A stretch of 59,100 nt of DNA, from NCBI GenBank assembly GCA_027068975.1, contig JALXFN010000063.1:1-59100 (forward strand), written 5' to 3'. The notes beneath the pieces are model-generated. The model was not told the origin of the DNA, searched no databases, and worked only from the letters and a program-made list of their open reading frames with translations. Shown one piece after another: positions 8,250 to 17,378 of this stretch. Within the stretch, counting starts at the first letter, position 1. Each line of letters opens with the position of its first letter. The stretch is from Campylobacteraceae bacterium. GTDB lineage: Bacteria > Campylobacterota > Campylobacteria > Campylobacterales > Sulfurovaceae. Both the position numbers and the translations under genes were made by a program.

Positions 8250-9053
8250 TTAGGAAAAAAAAGTCAAAACCTTCTCATCGACCCCGTTAATAAGTTCATT
8301 ATTTCTATTTTCATACTCAATATTGGACAATATAAACCGAATTAAATTAAGTCTTGCTCTCTTTTTATCATTGGCATCCAACATACACCATGGAGCATGT
8401 TTTGTTCCTGACCTCTTAAACATTTTATCTCTAAGCTCTACATATCGGTCATACTTTTGATGTGATTTATAATCTAAATCTGAAAGTTTCCAAGATTTTA
8501 AGGGGTCACCCTCCCTATCTTTAAGTCTTTTAGCCTGTGTCTCATGTGAGATATTCAGATAGAACTTAAAGATCATCACCCCATCATCTACCAACATCTT
8601 CTCTACATCATTTACTTGTCTATAAAAGAGTTCATGTTGCTCGTCTGTACAAAAACCAAACACCTGCTCTATACCTGCTCTGTTATACCAAGACCTATCA
8701 AAACAGACTATCTCACCAGCATTAGGTATCTGCTTTAAATGACGCTGAAAATACCACTGTCCAAGCTCTTTAGAGTTGGGTTTAGACAAAGCAACAGAAC
8801 GTGCTTCACGAGGATTCCAAAAACGATTAAGAGCCTTAATAGAAGAGCTTTTCCCACCTGTATCCATCCCTTCAAATATAATGAGTAGTCGTCTCTTATT
8901 ATCTATAATCCACTTTTGAAGTTTGACCAATTCTAAATGAAGTTTTAACAACTCTTTATTATAAAACTTTGTTTCAAGATTTCCATTTTTTTTGTATATA
9001 TCTTTAGCTCTCTCTTCATACTCTGGAAGGTTTTTTGTATACTCTACTCTCAT
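8250..9053 (-). CDS. ppk2: Polyphosphate kinase 2 (PPK2)
   Basis: Transfers phosphate between polyphosphate and nucleotides, usually making GTP or ATP from the diphosphate. The 267-residue single-domain enzyme has the PPK2 Walker A FEGMDTGGKSS (60-70), the Walker B-like CFDRSWYNRAG (117-127), and the lid phrase KDREGDPLKSWKLSD. One domain with this spacing fits class I PPK2. It follows rmuC by one base and ends three bases from the convergent nuclease-like gene. Confidence 0.93.
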   Translation of the reverse strand: MRVEYTKNLPEYEERAKDIYKKNGNLETKFYNKELLKLHLELVKLQKWIIDNKRRLLIIFEGMDTGGKSSSIKALNRFWNPREARSVALSKPNSKELGQWYFQRHLKQIPNAGEIVCFDRSWYNRAGIEQVFGFCTDEQHELFYRQVNDVEKMLVDDGVMIFKFYLNISHETQAKRLKDREGDPLKSWKLSDLDYKSHQKYDRYVELRDKMFKRSGTKHAPWCMLDANDKKRARLNLIRFILSNIEYENRNNELINGVDEKVLTFFS

Positions 9054-9054
9054 T

Positions 9055-10629
9055 TTAATCTCCTCTTATCTCTGGAGGAATATTTTTACTCGTCTTTGCA
9101 CCCAGCTCCTTAAGTTGTTCTGCTTGATTAACAAGATTTCCCTTTCCTTCACTAAGACGCTTTTTCGCTGTCTCAAACGTTCCTTGAAGCGTATCAAATT
9201 GTTTAGATATTTTTACCATATCTTCTGAAAAGTTTACAAACTTATCGTACAAAGCACCAGCTCTTTTCGCTATCTCTTTTGCATTTTGATTCTGTTTTTC
9301 ATACTTCCAAACATTCTCTATAGCTCTAAGACCTATAAGCAAGGTAGTTGGTCCTACAAGTAGTATCTGTTTCTTAAAGGCATCATCGTACAATGTTGGG
9401 TCGTTCTCTAGTGCTAAAGCCAATGCTCCCTCTATAGGTACAAACATAAAGATAAAATCTAAACTATTAATACCTAAAAGTTTTTCATAGTTTTTAGATG
9501 ATAAATCTTTAATATGATTTCGCATAGATTTAATATGTTCAGACAAATAAAGTTCTTTTGTTTTTGAGTGTTCAGCAGAGACAAACTTTTCATAAGCGTT
9601 AAGTGATGTTTTTGCATCTATAATTAAGTCTCTTTTATCTGGTAAATGAACCAACACATCTGGTCTATAACTTTTACCATCATCATTACGTAAAGCGACT
9701 TCTCTTGTATACTCAATTCCTTTTCGTAAACCTGAAGACTCTAAAACTTTTTCAAGAATCATCTCTCCCCAAACACCTTGTTGCTTATTACCACCTTTTA
9801 GAGCATTGGTTAAGTTAATAGCATCTTGACTGATTTGCTGATTAAGCTCTTTTAAAGAGATTATCTCCTGCTTAAGCATTGCCCTATCTTTAGACTCTGT
9901 ATTATAAAGTATATTTATCTCTTTTTTAAACTCATTTATTTGACTCTCCATAGGTTTTATAATGGAGCTTAAGTTCTCTTGACTCAACTTTGAAAAATCT
10001 TTTGAATTTCTTTCAAATATTTTAGCTGCAAGCAAACTAAACTCTTCTTTCAGCTCACCCTTATGCTCTTTCATCATCTGAATCTTTTCAAGATTTTGCT
10101 TTTTTTGTTCACGAACTTCTACGGCAGACTCTCTTAGTTGCATATTAAGACGGTTGTTGTCATTAACTAAACTCTCATTACGTTTTTTAGCAAGTTCATG
10201 CTTCTCTAGTAGTTGATGATAATCTTTTTCAAGTAAATCAAAATGAATAGCTGCTTGATCTATACTATTTTTTTGTGCAAGAGTAATTTCAATATGCTCT
10301 TTTTCTTGGTCTATTAGCTGTTCTTTTAACCTACTAATAGTCTCTTTAGAAAGTCGAAGTGCTTCCTTATTTTCAGCAAAGAGTTCAAGTTCACGTTTTA
10401 ACTCTATATTTAAAATCTTCTCTTCTGTCCAAGCTTTATCTATTAAAGCAATTTTTGCATCTTTTGCTTCATCTATCTCTTTTGCCCGTTCGAGGATGCT
10501 TGTTAGAGTTTTGATTTTGCTTAAAAATATAACTATTATTGTAGAAATTAAAAATGTAATAAGGAGAAAAAGCCCCAAAATTATAAAAAATTCATTATTC
10601 ATTTCAAAATTACTTAATAGTTTATCCAA
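9055..10629 (-). CDS. rmuC: DNA recombination protein RmuC
   Basis: RmuC limits recombination-driven rearrangement at inverted repeats in E. coli. The 524 residues contain an N-terminal membrane helix (about 14-34), a long coiled coil (about 40-270), and the RmuC domain with GVWGEMILEKVLESSGL and the nuclease-like core YRPDVLVHLPDKRDLIIDAK, which has the PD-(D/E)xK spacing. It lies between lolA (three bases upstream) and ppk2 (one base downstream), so the three are almost certainly one transcript. Nuclease activity is predicted for the family, not shown here. Confidence 0.93.
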   Translation of the reverse strand: MDKLLSNFEMNNEFFIILGLFLLITFLISTIIVIFLSKIKTLTSILERAKEIDEAKDAKIALIDKAWTEEKILNIELKRELELFAENKEALRLSKETISRLKEQLIDQEKEHIEITLAQKNSIDQAAIHFDLLEKDYHQLLEKHELAKKRNESLVNDNNRLNMQLRESAVEVREQKKQNLEKIQMMKEHKGELKEEFSLLAAKIFERNSKDFSKLSQENLSSIIKPMESQINEFKKEINILYNTESKDRAMLKQEIISLKELNQQISQDAINLTNALKGGNKQQGVWGEMILEKVLESSGLRKGIEYTREVALRNDDGKSYRPDVLVHLPDKRDLIIDAKTSLNAYEKFVSAEHSKTKELYLSEHIKSMRNHIKDLSSKNYEKLLGINSLDFIFMFVPIEGALALALENDPTLYDDAFKKQILLVGPTTLLIGLRAIENVWKYEKQNQNAKEIAKRAGALYDKFVNFSEDMVKISKQFDTLQGTFETAKKRLSEGKGNLVNQAEQLKELGAKTSKNIPPEIRGD

Positions 10630-10632
10630 TAT

Positions 10633-11202
10633 TTATCCCTCTATGATATCGTACCCTTTAGGTGCTTGACACTCTAGTTTTGTTACATCAAACGACGTAC
10701 TATTGTAAGTCATGTTATTAAATATAATTTTAACACCATTGTCTAAATTATCAACATAAACAATTTTACTCAGTTGTTCGTTTTTATCTAATGTAATAAT
10801 ATACTCTGTCTCTTTATATGTTGCTTTATAATCAACATTTGTTATCTTTTGTGCAACTTTTAGAATAGCTTCTAAGTTAATTCCTTCATCAACTACATAA
10901 TTTGAAATCTGTTCCAAGTCATGGTCTACAACCACAAGTTGCACACCATCTGTACAAACCTCTTTTTTTGTAGGAGAACTGTAATTCCACTTAAATAGAC
11001 TGTTACTATAGGTTTGCTCTGTCCCAGAGCTGTTAATAAAATTCTCTTTTGTGTTCTGAAATAAAACATTTCCATTATACTTAATAACTTTTCCTTTATC
11101 ATTGGTAATACTTTGTTGAAAATCTGTCTCAAAATTATTTGGAAGGGTAATCTCTGCATTAAGTGTCATAATCAGTACGGAAAGTGTTAATACTAATTTC
11201 AT
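10633..11202 (-). CDS. lolA: Outer-membrane lipoprotein carrier protein LolA
   Basis: Periplasmic chaperone that carries lipoproteins from LolCDE to the outer membrane. The 189 residues have a short signal peptide (cleavage near 16, LNA-E), then the half-barrel pattern FETDFQQSITNDKGKVIKYNGNVLFQN, and LFKWNYSSPTKKEVCTDG, which matches the LolA phrase with Trp and Pro. A ribosome site AAGGA lies seven bases before the ATG. First gene of lolA-rmuC-ppk2; 54 bp separate it from the next upstream gene. Confidence 0.88.
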   Translation of the reverse strand: MKLVLTLSVLIMTLNAEITLPNNFETDFQQSITNDKGKVIKYNGNVLFQNTKENFINSSGTEQTYSNSLFKWNYSSPTKKEVCTDGVQLVVVDHDLEQISNYVVDEGINLEAILKVAQKITNVDYKATYKETEYIITLDKNEQLSKIVYVDNLDNGVKIIFNNMTYNSTSFDVTKLECQAPKGYDIIEG

Positions 11203-11256
11203 TTTTTGTCCTTTTTACTATTAAATATATTTAAAATTTTGCCACAAAATCGTGGA

Positions 11257-11487
11257 TTAAATAAAAGATAACCCAGCTATTAAAATAATAGAGAGAAATA
11301 TTACATAACCATATTTTGGATTTTTTGTCTTCATTGCTTTATACATACCCCAAAAGAGAATACCCATTAAAATTAAAGTACTTATCAACCATGGTAACAG
11401 CCATGGCATTGAAGCATCAGCGTTCAACTTTTCAGTTGCGAAAAGTGACAGATTACTTAAAAGTGAAATCAATGCTATTTTTCTCAT
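11257..11487 (-). CDS. Small two-helix membrane protein
   Basis: 76 residues with an N-terminal signal-like segment (1-17, ending LFA), then two hydrophobic helices (about 29-47, PWLISTLILMGILFWGMY, and 60-75). No known family was recognised. Its ATG overlaps the stop of the preceding small gene by four bases, which places it in the mog-led cluster. Role unknown; a small assembly or accessory subunit is only a guess. Confidence 0.65.
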   Translation of the reverse strand: MRKIALISLLSNLSLFATEKLNADASMPWLLPWLISTLILMGILFWGMYKAMKTKNPKYGYVIFLSIILIAGLSFI

Positions 11488-11693
11488 TTTCCTAAATCCT
11501 CTTTTGCTAACTTATCTACCATTTTAATGCTATCTAGTGCATTTTCTAAAATTTGCTTTGTAGATTTTAAAGGTTTCATACGAAGATTGGTATATTTTTT
11601 ATCTAAACTTTCATCCATTAAAACTTCCATCACCTCTTTTTCTAATTCAGCATAAATCTCTTGAAGCTTCTGCTCAATAAACTCTACATTCAT
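11484..11693 (-). CDS. Small conserved helical protein
   Basis: 69 residues, predicted all-helical and highly charged (EFIEQKLQEIYAELEKEVMEV, then a second helix LENALDSIKMVDKLAKEDLGK). No family was recognised. Its start overlaps the mog stop by one base and its stop overlaps the next small gene, so it is translated as part of a tight operon, which supports it being real despite its size. Confidence 0.65.
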   Translation of the reverse strand: MNVEFIEQKLQEIYAELEKEVMEVLMDESLDKKYTNLRMKPLKSTKQILENALDSIKMVDKLAKEDLGK

Positions 11694-12226
11694 TACTTAC
11701 TCTTTGGTCTAAAGATTTTAATAACCTCTTCATTGGCTTCCATAAATGAACCACCTATAAGGTCAACACAGTAAGGGACAGCAGGGAAAACAGCATCGAG
11801 ACACTCACGAATAGATTTAGGTTTACCAGGAAGATTAATAATAAGAGAACCATTACAAATGCCAGCAGTTTGACGAGAAAGAATGGCTGTAGGTACATAC
11901 TGCAGACTAACAGCCCTCATCTGCTCACCAAAACCAGGAAGAAGCTTTTGGCAAACATTTTCTGTAGCTTCTGTAGTTACATCACGAGGTGCAGGCCCTG
12001 TACCACCTGTGGTTACGATAAGGTCACAATTTTTATCACGAGAAAGTTCTATAAGTGTATCCTCAATAATAGCTTGTTCATCTGCTATACATCGGTACTC
12101 ATACTCACACTCATTTAACAAATACTCTTTCATGGTATCCATTATGGCTATTCCTGAAATATCCTCATATATTCCTTGACTTGCACGATCACTGGCTGTT
12201 AGAACACCTATTTTTATTTTATCCAT
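11693..12226 (-). CDS. mog: Molybdopterin adenylyltransferase
   Basis: Adenylates molybdopterin before molybdenum insertion. The 177-residue MoCF-fold protein starts KIGVLTASDRASQGIYEDISG and has the signature TTGGTGPAPRDVTTEAT, where Mog enzymes keep Asp in the PRD loop, followed by NLPGKPKSIRECLDAVFPA. The length and the GTGPAPRD loop favour Mog over MoaB. It is the first gene of a three-gene cluster with two small proteins of unknown role. Molybdenum cofactor use fits the respiratory enzymes common in this phylum. Confidence 0.93.
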   Translation of the reverse strand: MDKIKIGVLTASDRASQGIYEDISGIAIMDTMKEYLLNECEYEYRCIADEQAIIEDTLIELSRDKNCDLIVTTGGTGPAPRDVTTEATENVCQKLLPGFGEQMRAVSLQYVPTAILSRQTAGICNGSLIINLPGKPKSIRECLDAVFPAVPYCVDLIGGSFMEANEEVIKIFRPKSK

Positions 12227-12267
12227 TTTTTTTCCTATTTTTTAGTGAACGGATTATAGCAAAAATA

Positions 12268-13191
12268 TTAAAAAGAGTAGCCAACTCCTACATAACCAAC
12301 TGAACTATCCATTCCAAACTTCATAATCATTGGGTCTAATTTAAAAGAATTTTTATAAATATCTATAGTAATGTCATCTACATCCCATTTTGAATACTTA
12401 TAGCCTAAAGTAGCATACAACCTTGGACTTAATGTTAACCAACCCCACTTATATTTTTCGGTAAATGGAGTGAAGTACAGACCAGCATTTAACTCTTGGA
12501 ATGTACCGTCTACAGAAAATTCAGAGTCAATATAATCATTTTTTATATATCCAGTTTGATAAGCAATGCTTCCTATACCATATATAGAGAGATTTTTATT
12601 TAATGTTTTTTGGAAGTTAATGGAAGGTCCAATTTTATAGGTCATCATAGATGTTTTTGTTTCTTTAAAAAGGTCAACCAAACTTAAAGCTGAATCTTGA
12701 TTTTCCAATACCATATTTATCATATCAGCTGAAGGGGTTGCAGAGCTTGAACTGTCTATCCAAGGTATAGAGAGACCTACCAATAGACCTAAACCTAAAA
12801 AGTTATCTTCATCTTTATGTTGTACATCATAACCAACTCTAAAATTTACATCTAAGCCTTTGACTCTATAATCCATGGTAGGAATCTCCCAAGGCGATGA
12901 AGAAGGTATAAAACTATTTGCTTGACCTACTAAGTTATTATAATTTTGTTGAGCTTGTTTTAAAGTTTTTGAGTCCATCCACATAAAATCGTAACTATAA
13001 AAAGCATCTGTACCAACAATGTTACTATGACGTTCAACCAAAGAAAAGGTATCTATATCAGTACTCATCGTACCAGATAAAGCCTGTTTCATAAAGCCAC
13101 CATTGAGGTTAAAAGTTCCAGAACCATACTGAAATTCTGCTGCTGTTAAAAGTGCTGAGACTGCTATTAATGATAAGCCTATTTTTTTCAT
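12268..13191 (-). CDS. Outer-membrane beta-barrel protein
   Basis: About 307 residues with a signal peptide (MKKIGLSLIAVSALLTAA) and alternating hydrophobic strands ending in the C-terminal phrase YVGVGYSF; a terminal phenylalanine is the BamA recognition sign of outer-membrane barrels. I start it at the second ATG because the ribosome site AAAGGGAA directly touches the first ATG (13197) but is well spaced for this one. Strand phrases such as FRVGYDVQHKDEDNFLGLGLLVGLSIPW recall porin-like or autotransporter-fold barrels, but no family is assigned. It stands alone by spacing. Confidence 0.75.
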   Translation of the reverse strand: MKKIGLSLIAVSALLTAAEFQYGSGTFNLNGGFMKQALSGTMSTDIDTFSLVERHSNIVGTDAFYSYDFMWMDSKTLKQAQQNYNNLVGQANSFIPSSSPWEIPTMDYRVKGLDVNFRVGYDVQHKDEDNFLGLGLLVGLSIPWIDSSSSATPSADMINMVLENQDSALSLVDLFKETKTSMMTYKIGPSINFQKTLNKNLSIYGIGSIAYQTGYIKNDYIDSEFSVDGTFQELNAGLYFTPFTEKYKWGWLTLSPRLYATLGYKYSKWDVDDITIDIYKNSFKLDPMIMKFGMDSSVGYVGVGYSF

Positions 13192-13254
13192 AACCATTTC
13201 CCTTTTGTATAAGTTATATTTATTATAAGGAAATAAAATTATAAAATAAAGTAT

Positions 13255-14070
13255 TTAACCTATTTTTATTAAAATCTTATCAAGCAATGTTGTAGAAAGT
13301 AGCCTTTTTAAAAAACCTAAAATATAAGTTGCTTTTGTAATATAATATCTAGGTTTTGGTTTTTTTTCAACTATAATTTTATAAACTACCTCTGCGACAG
13401 AGATAGCCTCTTCATTAAAAGGTACAGTACTTTTATCTGCAGATAAGTTTTTTTGATATGCCTCTTTAAAAACTGAATGCTCTATATCTACATTCTCTCT
13501 CAGTTTTTGCATGGCATTTTTACGAAAGTCACTTGTCACTGGTCCTGTATTTAGTAAGCTTACATAGATGTTGCTTCCCGTTAGTTCTAAACGTAATGTA
13601 TCGGTTAAACCCTCTATGGCATATTTACTAGCATTGTAAGCACCACGACCAAAGAGTGATACCAAACCTAAAACAGAAGAGTGTTGGATAATTTTTCCAT
13701 ACCCTTGCTTTCGCATAATGGGGATGATTTGTCGTGTACATTCATGCAGACCAAAAACATTGGTTTCAAACTGCTCTCTTAAAATATCTGTTTTTATATC
13801 TTCTACAGTACCTGCTTGTCCATAACCTGCATTATTAAACCAAATGTCTATTTTAGCATCTTCTTGCAAAACATAATCTATAACAGCTTTAACCTCATCA
13901 GGTTTAGTAACATCAAGTTTTAGAACATTTTGAAGACCTAAATCTTTTAATTTTTCTATATCTTTAGAATCCCTAACAGTAGCATAAACCTTTACGCCTT
14001 GCTTCTCCAAATACTCGGCTGTTGCAAAACCTATACCTGTAGAACAACCTGTTATAACGATATTGGTCAT
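13255..14070 (-). CDS. Short-chain dehydrogenase/reductase (SDR)
   Basis: Classical NAD(P)-dependent oxidoreductase of about 271 residues. It has the cofactor motif TGCSTGIG, the NNAG motif (WFNNAGYGQ), the catalytic serine in QHSSVLG and the YNASK Tyr-Lys pair, then NTGPVTSDF after the active site. The arginine in TVRD after the second strand suggests NADPH preference. Substrate unknown. The ATG is four bases after the trpC stop; a TTG one codon earlier is also possible. It is the last gene of the trmN6-ykgJ-TPR-trpC run, though it has no obvious pathway link to tryptophan. Confidence 0.9.
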   Translation of the reverse strand: MTNIVITGCSTGIGFATAEYLEKQGVKVYATVRDSKDIEKLKDLGLQNVLKLDVTKPDEVKAVIDYVLQEDAKIDIWFNNAGYGQAGTVEDIKTDILREQFETNVFGLHECTRQIIPIMRKQGYGKIIQHSSVLGLVSLFGRGAYNASKYAIEGLTDTLRLELTGSNIYVSLLNTGPVTSDFRKNAMQKLRENVDIEHSVFKEAYQKNLSADKSTVPFNEEAISVAEVVYKIIVEKKPKPRYYITKATYILGFLKRLLSTTLLDKILIKIG

Positions 14071-14074
14071 CAAA

Positions 14075-14872
14075 CTATTGTTTACCGTACTTTAAATCTT
14101 TAACTGCTTGGGTAATGTCATCTTGACGCATAAAATGTTCACCAACTAAGAAGGCATCAGCCCCAACTGAACTCAGCTCTTTAACCATCTCATGGTCTGT
14201 AATACCACTCTCTGCTACAATTATTTTAGAGTTTGGAATAAGAGGAATAAGTTTAGAGCTTAAAGACATATCCATCTCAAAAGTCTCTAAATTTCTATGG
14301 TTAATACCAATAATATCTGCTCCTGCAAAAATAGCTTTGGTCAAGTCTTTTTTATCATGAATCTCGACTAAGGCTTCCATGCCCAAGTGTCGTGTATAGT
14401 TTAAAAGCTCCTTTAACTCTTTAGTACTTAATGCCGTAGCTATAAGTAACAAATAATCAGCTCCAAATGCCAATGCTTCTAATACTTGATACTTGTCTAC
14501 TATAAAATCTTTACGTAAAAGAGGAATACTCGTATAACGACGAACCATTCCTAAGTACTCTTTATCTCCTTGAAAAAAATGAGGCTCGGTTAAAATAGAG
14601 AGTGAATCAGCCCCACCTTTTTCATAAGCTTGACCTATAACCATAGGGTCAAAATCTTCCCGTATAATCCCTTTACTTGGACTGGCTTTTTTTACTTCAG
14701 CAATAATTCTATAAGGATTTTCTTTGGTTGATTTTAGAGCAGAAAAGACATCTTTCGGAGAAAAAGGGTTGTATGCCAAAGAGCGTCCCAACCACTCTGC
14801 AGGATAGTCTACTTTTCTCTTCTCTAAATCCTCTTTTGTTTTTTTTATAATTTCGTCTAATATTTGTGACAC
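14075..14872 (-). CDS. trpC: Indole-3-glycerol phosphate synthase TrpC
   Basis: Closes the indole ring in tryptophan synthesis. The 265-residue TIM barrel has the family motifs [45 protein letters not shown] and VAESGI. The start codon is GTG with GAGGG about eight bases upstream. It is a single-function enzyme with no fused TrpF. No other trp gene is nearby; it sits in an operon of unrelated genes, which is common in Campylobacterota. Confidence 0.96.
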   Translation of the reverse strand: MSQILDEIIKKTKEDLEKRKVDYPAEWLGRSLAYNPFSPKDVFSALKSTKENPYRIIAEVKKASPSKGIIREDFDPMVIGQAYEKGGADSLSILTEPHFFQGDKEYLGMVRRYTSIPLLRKDFIVDKYQVLEALAFGADYLLLIATALSTKELKELLNYTRHLGMEALVEIHDKKDLTKAIFAGADIIGINHRNLETFEMDMSLSSKLIPLIPNSKIIVAESGITDHEMVKELSSVGADAFLVGEHFMRQDDITQAVKDLKYGKQ

Positions 14873-14887
14873 GTTATTACCCTCTTA

Positions 14888-16246
14888 TTATCTTTTACAC
14901 TTCGTACTTATTGCATCCCAATGCTCTATAAGCTCTTTCTCTTTTAACCCTTCTACATCTATTACTTTTTTCATTATAGTATAAGCTTCATCACACTCAT
15001 GTAACCTATAATAACCCCATGCTAATGAATCTAAATAGTAAGTATTTTCAGGTTCCATCTTTAATGCTTTTTTTATAATTTTCATTCCCTTAGGAACATC
15101 TATTTTTTTATCTATAAGCGTATAACCATAATAGTTTAAATAGACACTGTTTTTAATACCCTTTTCTATTGCTTTATCAAAAGAGCTAACAAGTTCTTTT
15201 AACATGTTTTTGTCATTTTTATTCTTTGAACTTTCAAACAGTGCCATTGCTGACTCAGCATACCATTTTGGATCATGCGTCTCTTTTAATAGTACCTTTG
15301 AGAGTTTTAATGCCTTTTGATAATCTTTCTTCTCAATATAGAGTGCATAGAGTAGCTCTTTATTGTCATACTTGTTTTTTAAAAAATCAATAGCTTTAGC
15401 ATACTCTTTCTTATACATATATGCATCAATTAATTTTTCAGCATAAATCTCCTCTTTTTTTTCATCATATAGTGATTCATAGACCGATATAATTTTATCT
15501 AAATTATTTTGCTGGGCATAAATATCTAAGAGCTGTAGACAAATTTTATCTCCACACCCTCTATTGGCTCTATGCGTCTCCAATCGGAGGATTGCAGCTG
15601 GAACATCTTTCATATAATTAGCTAATAGTGTTGATATTTTAATTAATATATCTTCATTGTAGGTTTTGCTATAAGCTTTAGATAAAAGCTTTATAGCCTC
15701 TTTATAATTTGCTGTATATATATAAGGATTAGCGGCTAATTCATAATCTATAGCCTGTTTCGATTTTGAAATTAACTCCTTTCCTACAACCTTAGCCTCA
15801 TCATATCTCTTTTCATTTAAAAGAGAAGAGAGAAGAATTCTTTGAATCTTAATATTATTGGGTCTCTCTTTTGCATATTTATATAACTTAGTAATATTTT
15901 TTAATTTTTTCCCTGAATAAAGAGCCGTCATCGACTCTTTAAGCAAGTACTCTTCATTATTGGTCTCAGTATAAAGTTTATTATAGAGTTCATTACTATG
16001 TTTAAAATCACCTTGTTGCTCATACCAAATGGCTCTCATTATTAATTCATCTTCATTTTTTAAATGCTTTTTTGAAGATGAAGAAACCTCTTTTTTTGAA
16101 AAATGTTTTGGATTATACTCTGCTAGCTTATCTTTAGAGACTATTGTACTTTTTGGTACATAGCTACTACATCCTACTATAGATAAAGCTGTAAATAGAG
16201 ATATGGTAATAGTTATTCTATTACTTAGTCTATGATTCCTGGACAC
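14888..16246 (-). CDS. TPR-repeat lipoprotein
   Basis: 452 residues starting with a lipoprotein signal (lipobox LSIVGC-SS, Cys at about 26), then an alpha-helical body of tetratricopeptide-like repeats, for example near AIWYEQQGDFKHSNELYNKLY and a clear C-terminal pair around MKIIKKALKMEPENTYYLDS. It is probably a scaffold on the periplasmic side of a membrane. The start is a GTG that lies inside the end of the ykgJ-like gene (22-base overlap), so translation is likely coupled. Function not assignable beyond protein-protein interaction. Confidence 0.82.
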   Translation of the reverse strand: MSRNHRLSNRITITISLFTALSIVGCSSYVPKSTIVSKDKLAEYNPKHFSKKEVSSSSKKHLKNEDELIMRAIWYEQQGDFKHSNELYNKLYTETNNEEYLLKESMTALYSGKKLKNITKLYKYAKERPNNIKIQRILLSSLLNEKRYDEAKVVGKELISKSKQAIDYELAANPYIYTANYKEAIKLLSKAYSKTYNEDILIKISTLLANYMKDVPAAILRLETHRANRGCGDKICLQLLDIYAQQNNLDKIISVYESLYDEKKEEIYAEKLIDAYMYKKEYAKAIDFLKNKYDNKELLYALYIEKKDYQKALKLSKVLLKETHDPKWYAESAMALFESSKNKNDKNMLKELVSSFDKAIEKGIKNSVYLNYYGYTLIDKKIDVPKGMKIIKKALKMEPENTYYLDSLAWGYYRLHECDEAYTIMKKVIDVEGLKEKELIEHWDAISTKCKR

Positions 16247-16617
16247 TCTTTTTTTACCTCTTCTTTATCGTTTTTAAATGTCTGCCAAAATGGAAAGGTT
16301 CGACATTGTAATGGTCTTACAGAGTATATTGTACACTGTTTTAGATTATTATCAAAAAAAATACAGGCATAATTGTCCTCTTCTAGTTTTTTTTCAACCA
16401 AAGAATAACGATGTTTGACTTTTTTGACATGCATTGTAGCAAATTCTTCTACTGATAACTTTAAAAAATTAGCCATTTTTTCTATCTCATGATATTTTAC
16501 CCATATATAACCACTCGCACCCGTACAACAAGCACCTCCACACGCTTCACATGCAGATGGAGTAAATTTATAGTCATATCCCTCTTCACTTAAAATACTA
16601 CTATTTTCCAATATCAT
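16225..16617 (-). CDS. YkgJ-family cysteine-cluster protein
   Basis: 130 residues with the family pattern CEACGGACCTG near the N-terminus (Cx2Cx3CC), later CIFFDNNLKQCTIYSVRPLQCRTFPFW and a last cysteine in KKECPG. Members bind a metal, usually described as zinc or iron chelating, and are often found beside enzymes that need a cluster or oxidation control; the activity is unknown. It overlaps the upstream methyltransferase gene by 17 bases and the downstream TPR gene by 22. Confidence 0.88.
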   Translation of the reverse strand: MILENSSILSEEGYDYKFTPSACEACGGACCTGASGYIWVKYHEIEKMANFLKLSVEEFATMHVKKVKHRYSLVEKKLEEDNYACIFFDNNLKQCTIYSVRPLQCRTFPFWQTFKNDKEEVKKECPGIID

Positions 16618-17308
16618 AATCTCCTTTTATACTGTTTGTTCCTGCTTTTTTAAAAGCATTTTTTGCCTCTTCGGTATAATTACTATTTTTATCAAAAACA
16701 ATCAATGGTGGCATTACCCTCATCATAGATTTTGAATTCATACGTGCTGCTATCATAACCAACTTTGAGTCTCTATCTATTTTAGAATGCACAAAACGTA
16801 TCACTTCAGGATTTATATTATTCTCTACTAATGTATGTAAAAGTCTATCTACTTGTTTAGCATCATAACAAAATATAAAACGCCCTCTTGGCTTTAATAC
16901 TTTTTTAACTTTAGCTATAAATAACTCTATAGGCAAATGGTGTGAATAACGAGCAATATTCAGATGCTCATTTTGACTCTGCTTTACATTTGAGTCATAA
17001 AAAGGTGGATTTGAAACAACAAAATCATACTTCTTATTATCTAACAACTCTATAAAATCACCCAAATGACTCTCAACCTTTAATTGATTTACTTTATAAT
17101 TATGTTTTGCATACTTCAACATTAGCTCTTGTTTATCGATAATGGTTGTTTCAAGGTTAAAATCACGTGTAAGCAACAAAGAGATAATACCAACTCCACA
17201 ACCAACATCAAGTAATTTACCTTTAGGTTGAAAAAAAGAAATAAAATCATACAAAAATATTGAGTCACTGTTATAAGCATACCCCTTGGTTGGTTGATAT
17301 AGGTACAA
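16601..17308 (-). CDS. trmN6: tRNA1(Val) adenine-37 N6-methyltransferase family protein
   Basis: Class I SAM methyltransferase with motif I LLDVGCGVGIISLL and the N6-adenine motif SNPPFYD, preceded by the family phrase QPTKGYAYNSDSIFLYDF. This matches the TrmN6/YfiC group that modifies A37 of tRNA1(Val). Start choice: an ATG at 17380 would overlap the divergent bpt start and has no ribosome site, and the residues it adds do not look conserved. A TTG at 17308 has AAAGGTGA correctly spaced, so I use that, giving 235 residues. The longer form cannot be excluded. Confidence 0.82.
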   Translation of the reverse strand: MYLYQPTKGYAYNSDSIFLYDFISFFQPKGKLLDVGCGVGIISLLLTRDFNLETTIIDKQELMLKYAKHNYKVNQLKVESHLGDFIELLDNKKYDFVVSNPPFYDSNVKQSQNEHLNIARYSHHLPIELFIAKVKKVLKPRGRFIFCYDAKQVDRLLHTLVENNINPEVIRFVHSKIDRDSKLVMIAARMNSKSMMRVMPPLIVFDKNSNYTEEAKNAFKKAGTNSIKGDYDIGK

Positions 17309-17378
17309 AGAATCACCTTTAGTTAAAAATAAATCAAATTTTACTATAAATTGACAATTTTTAGATAAAATTCTTATC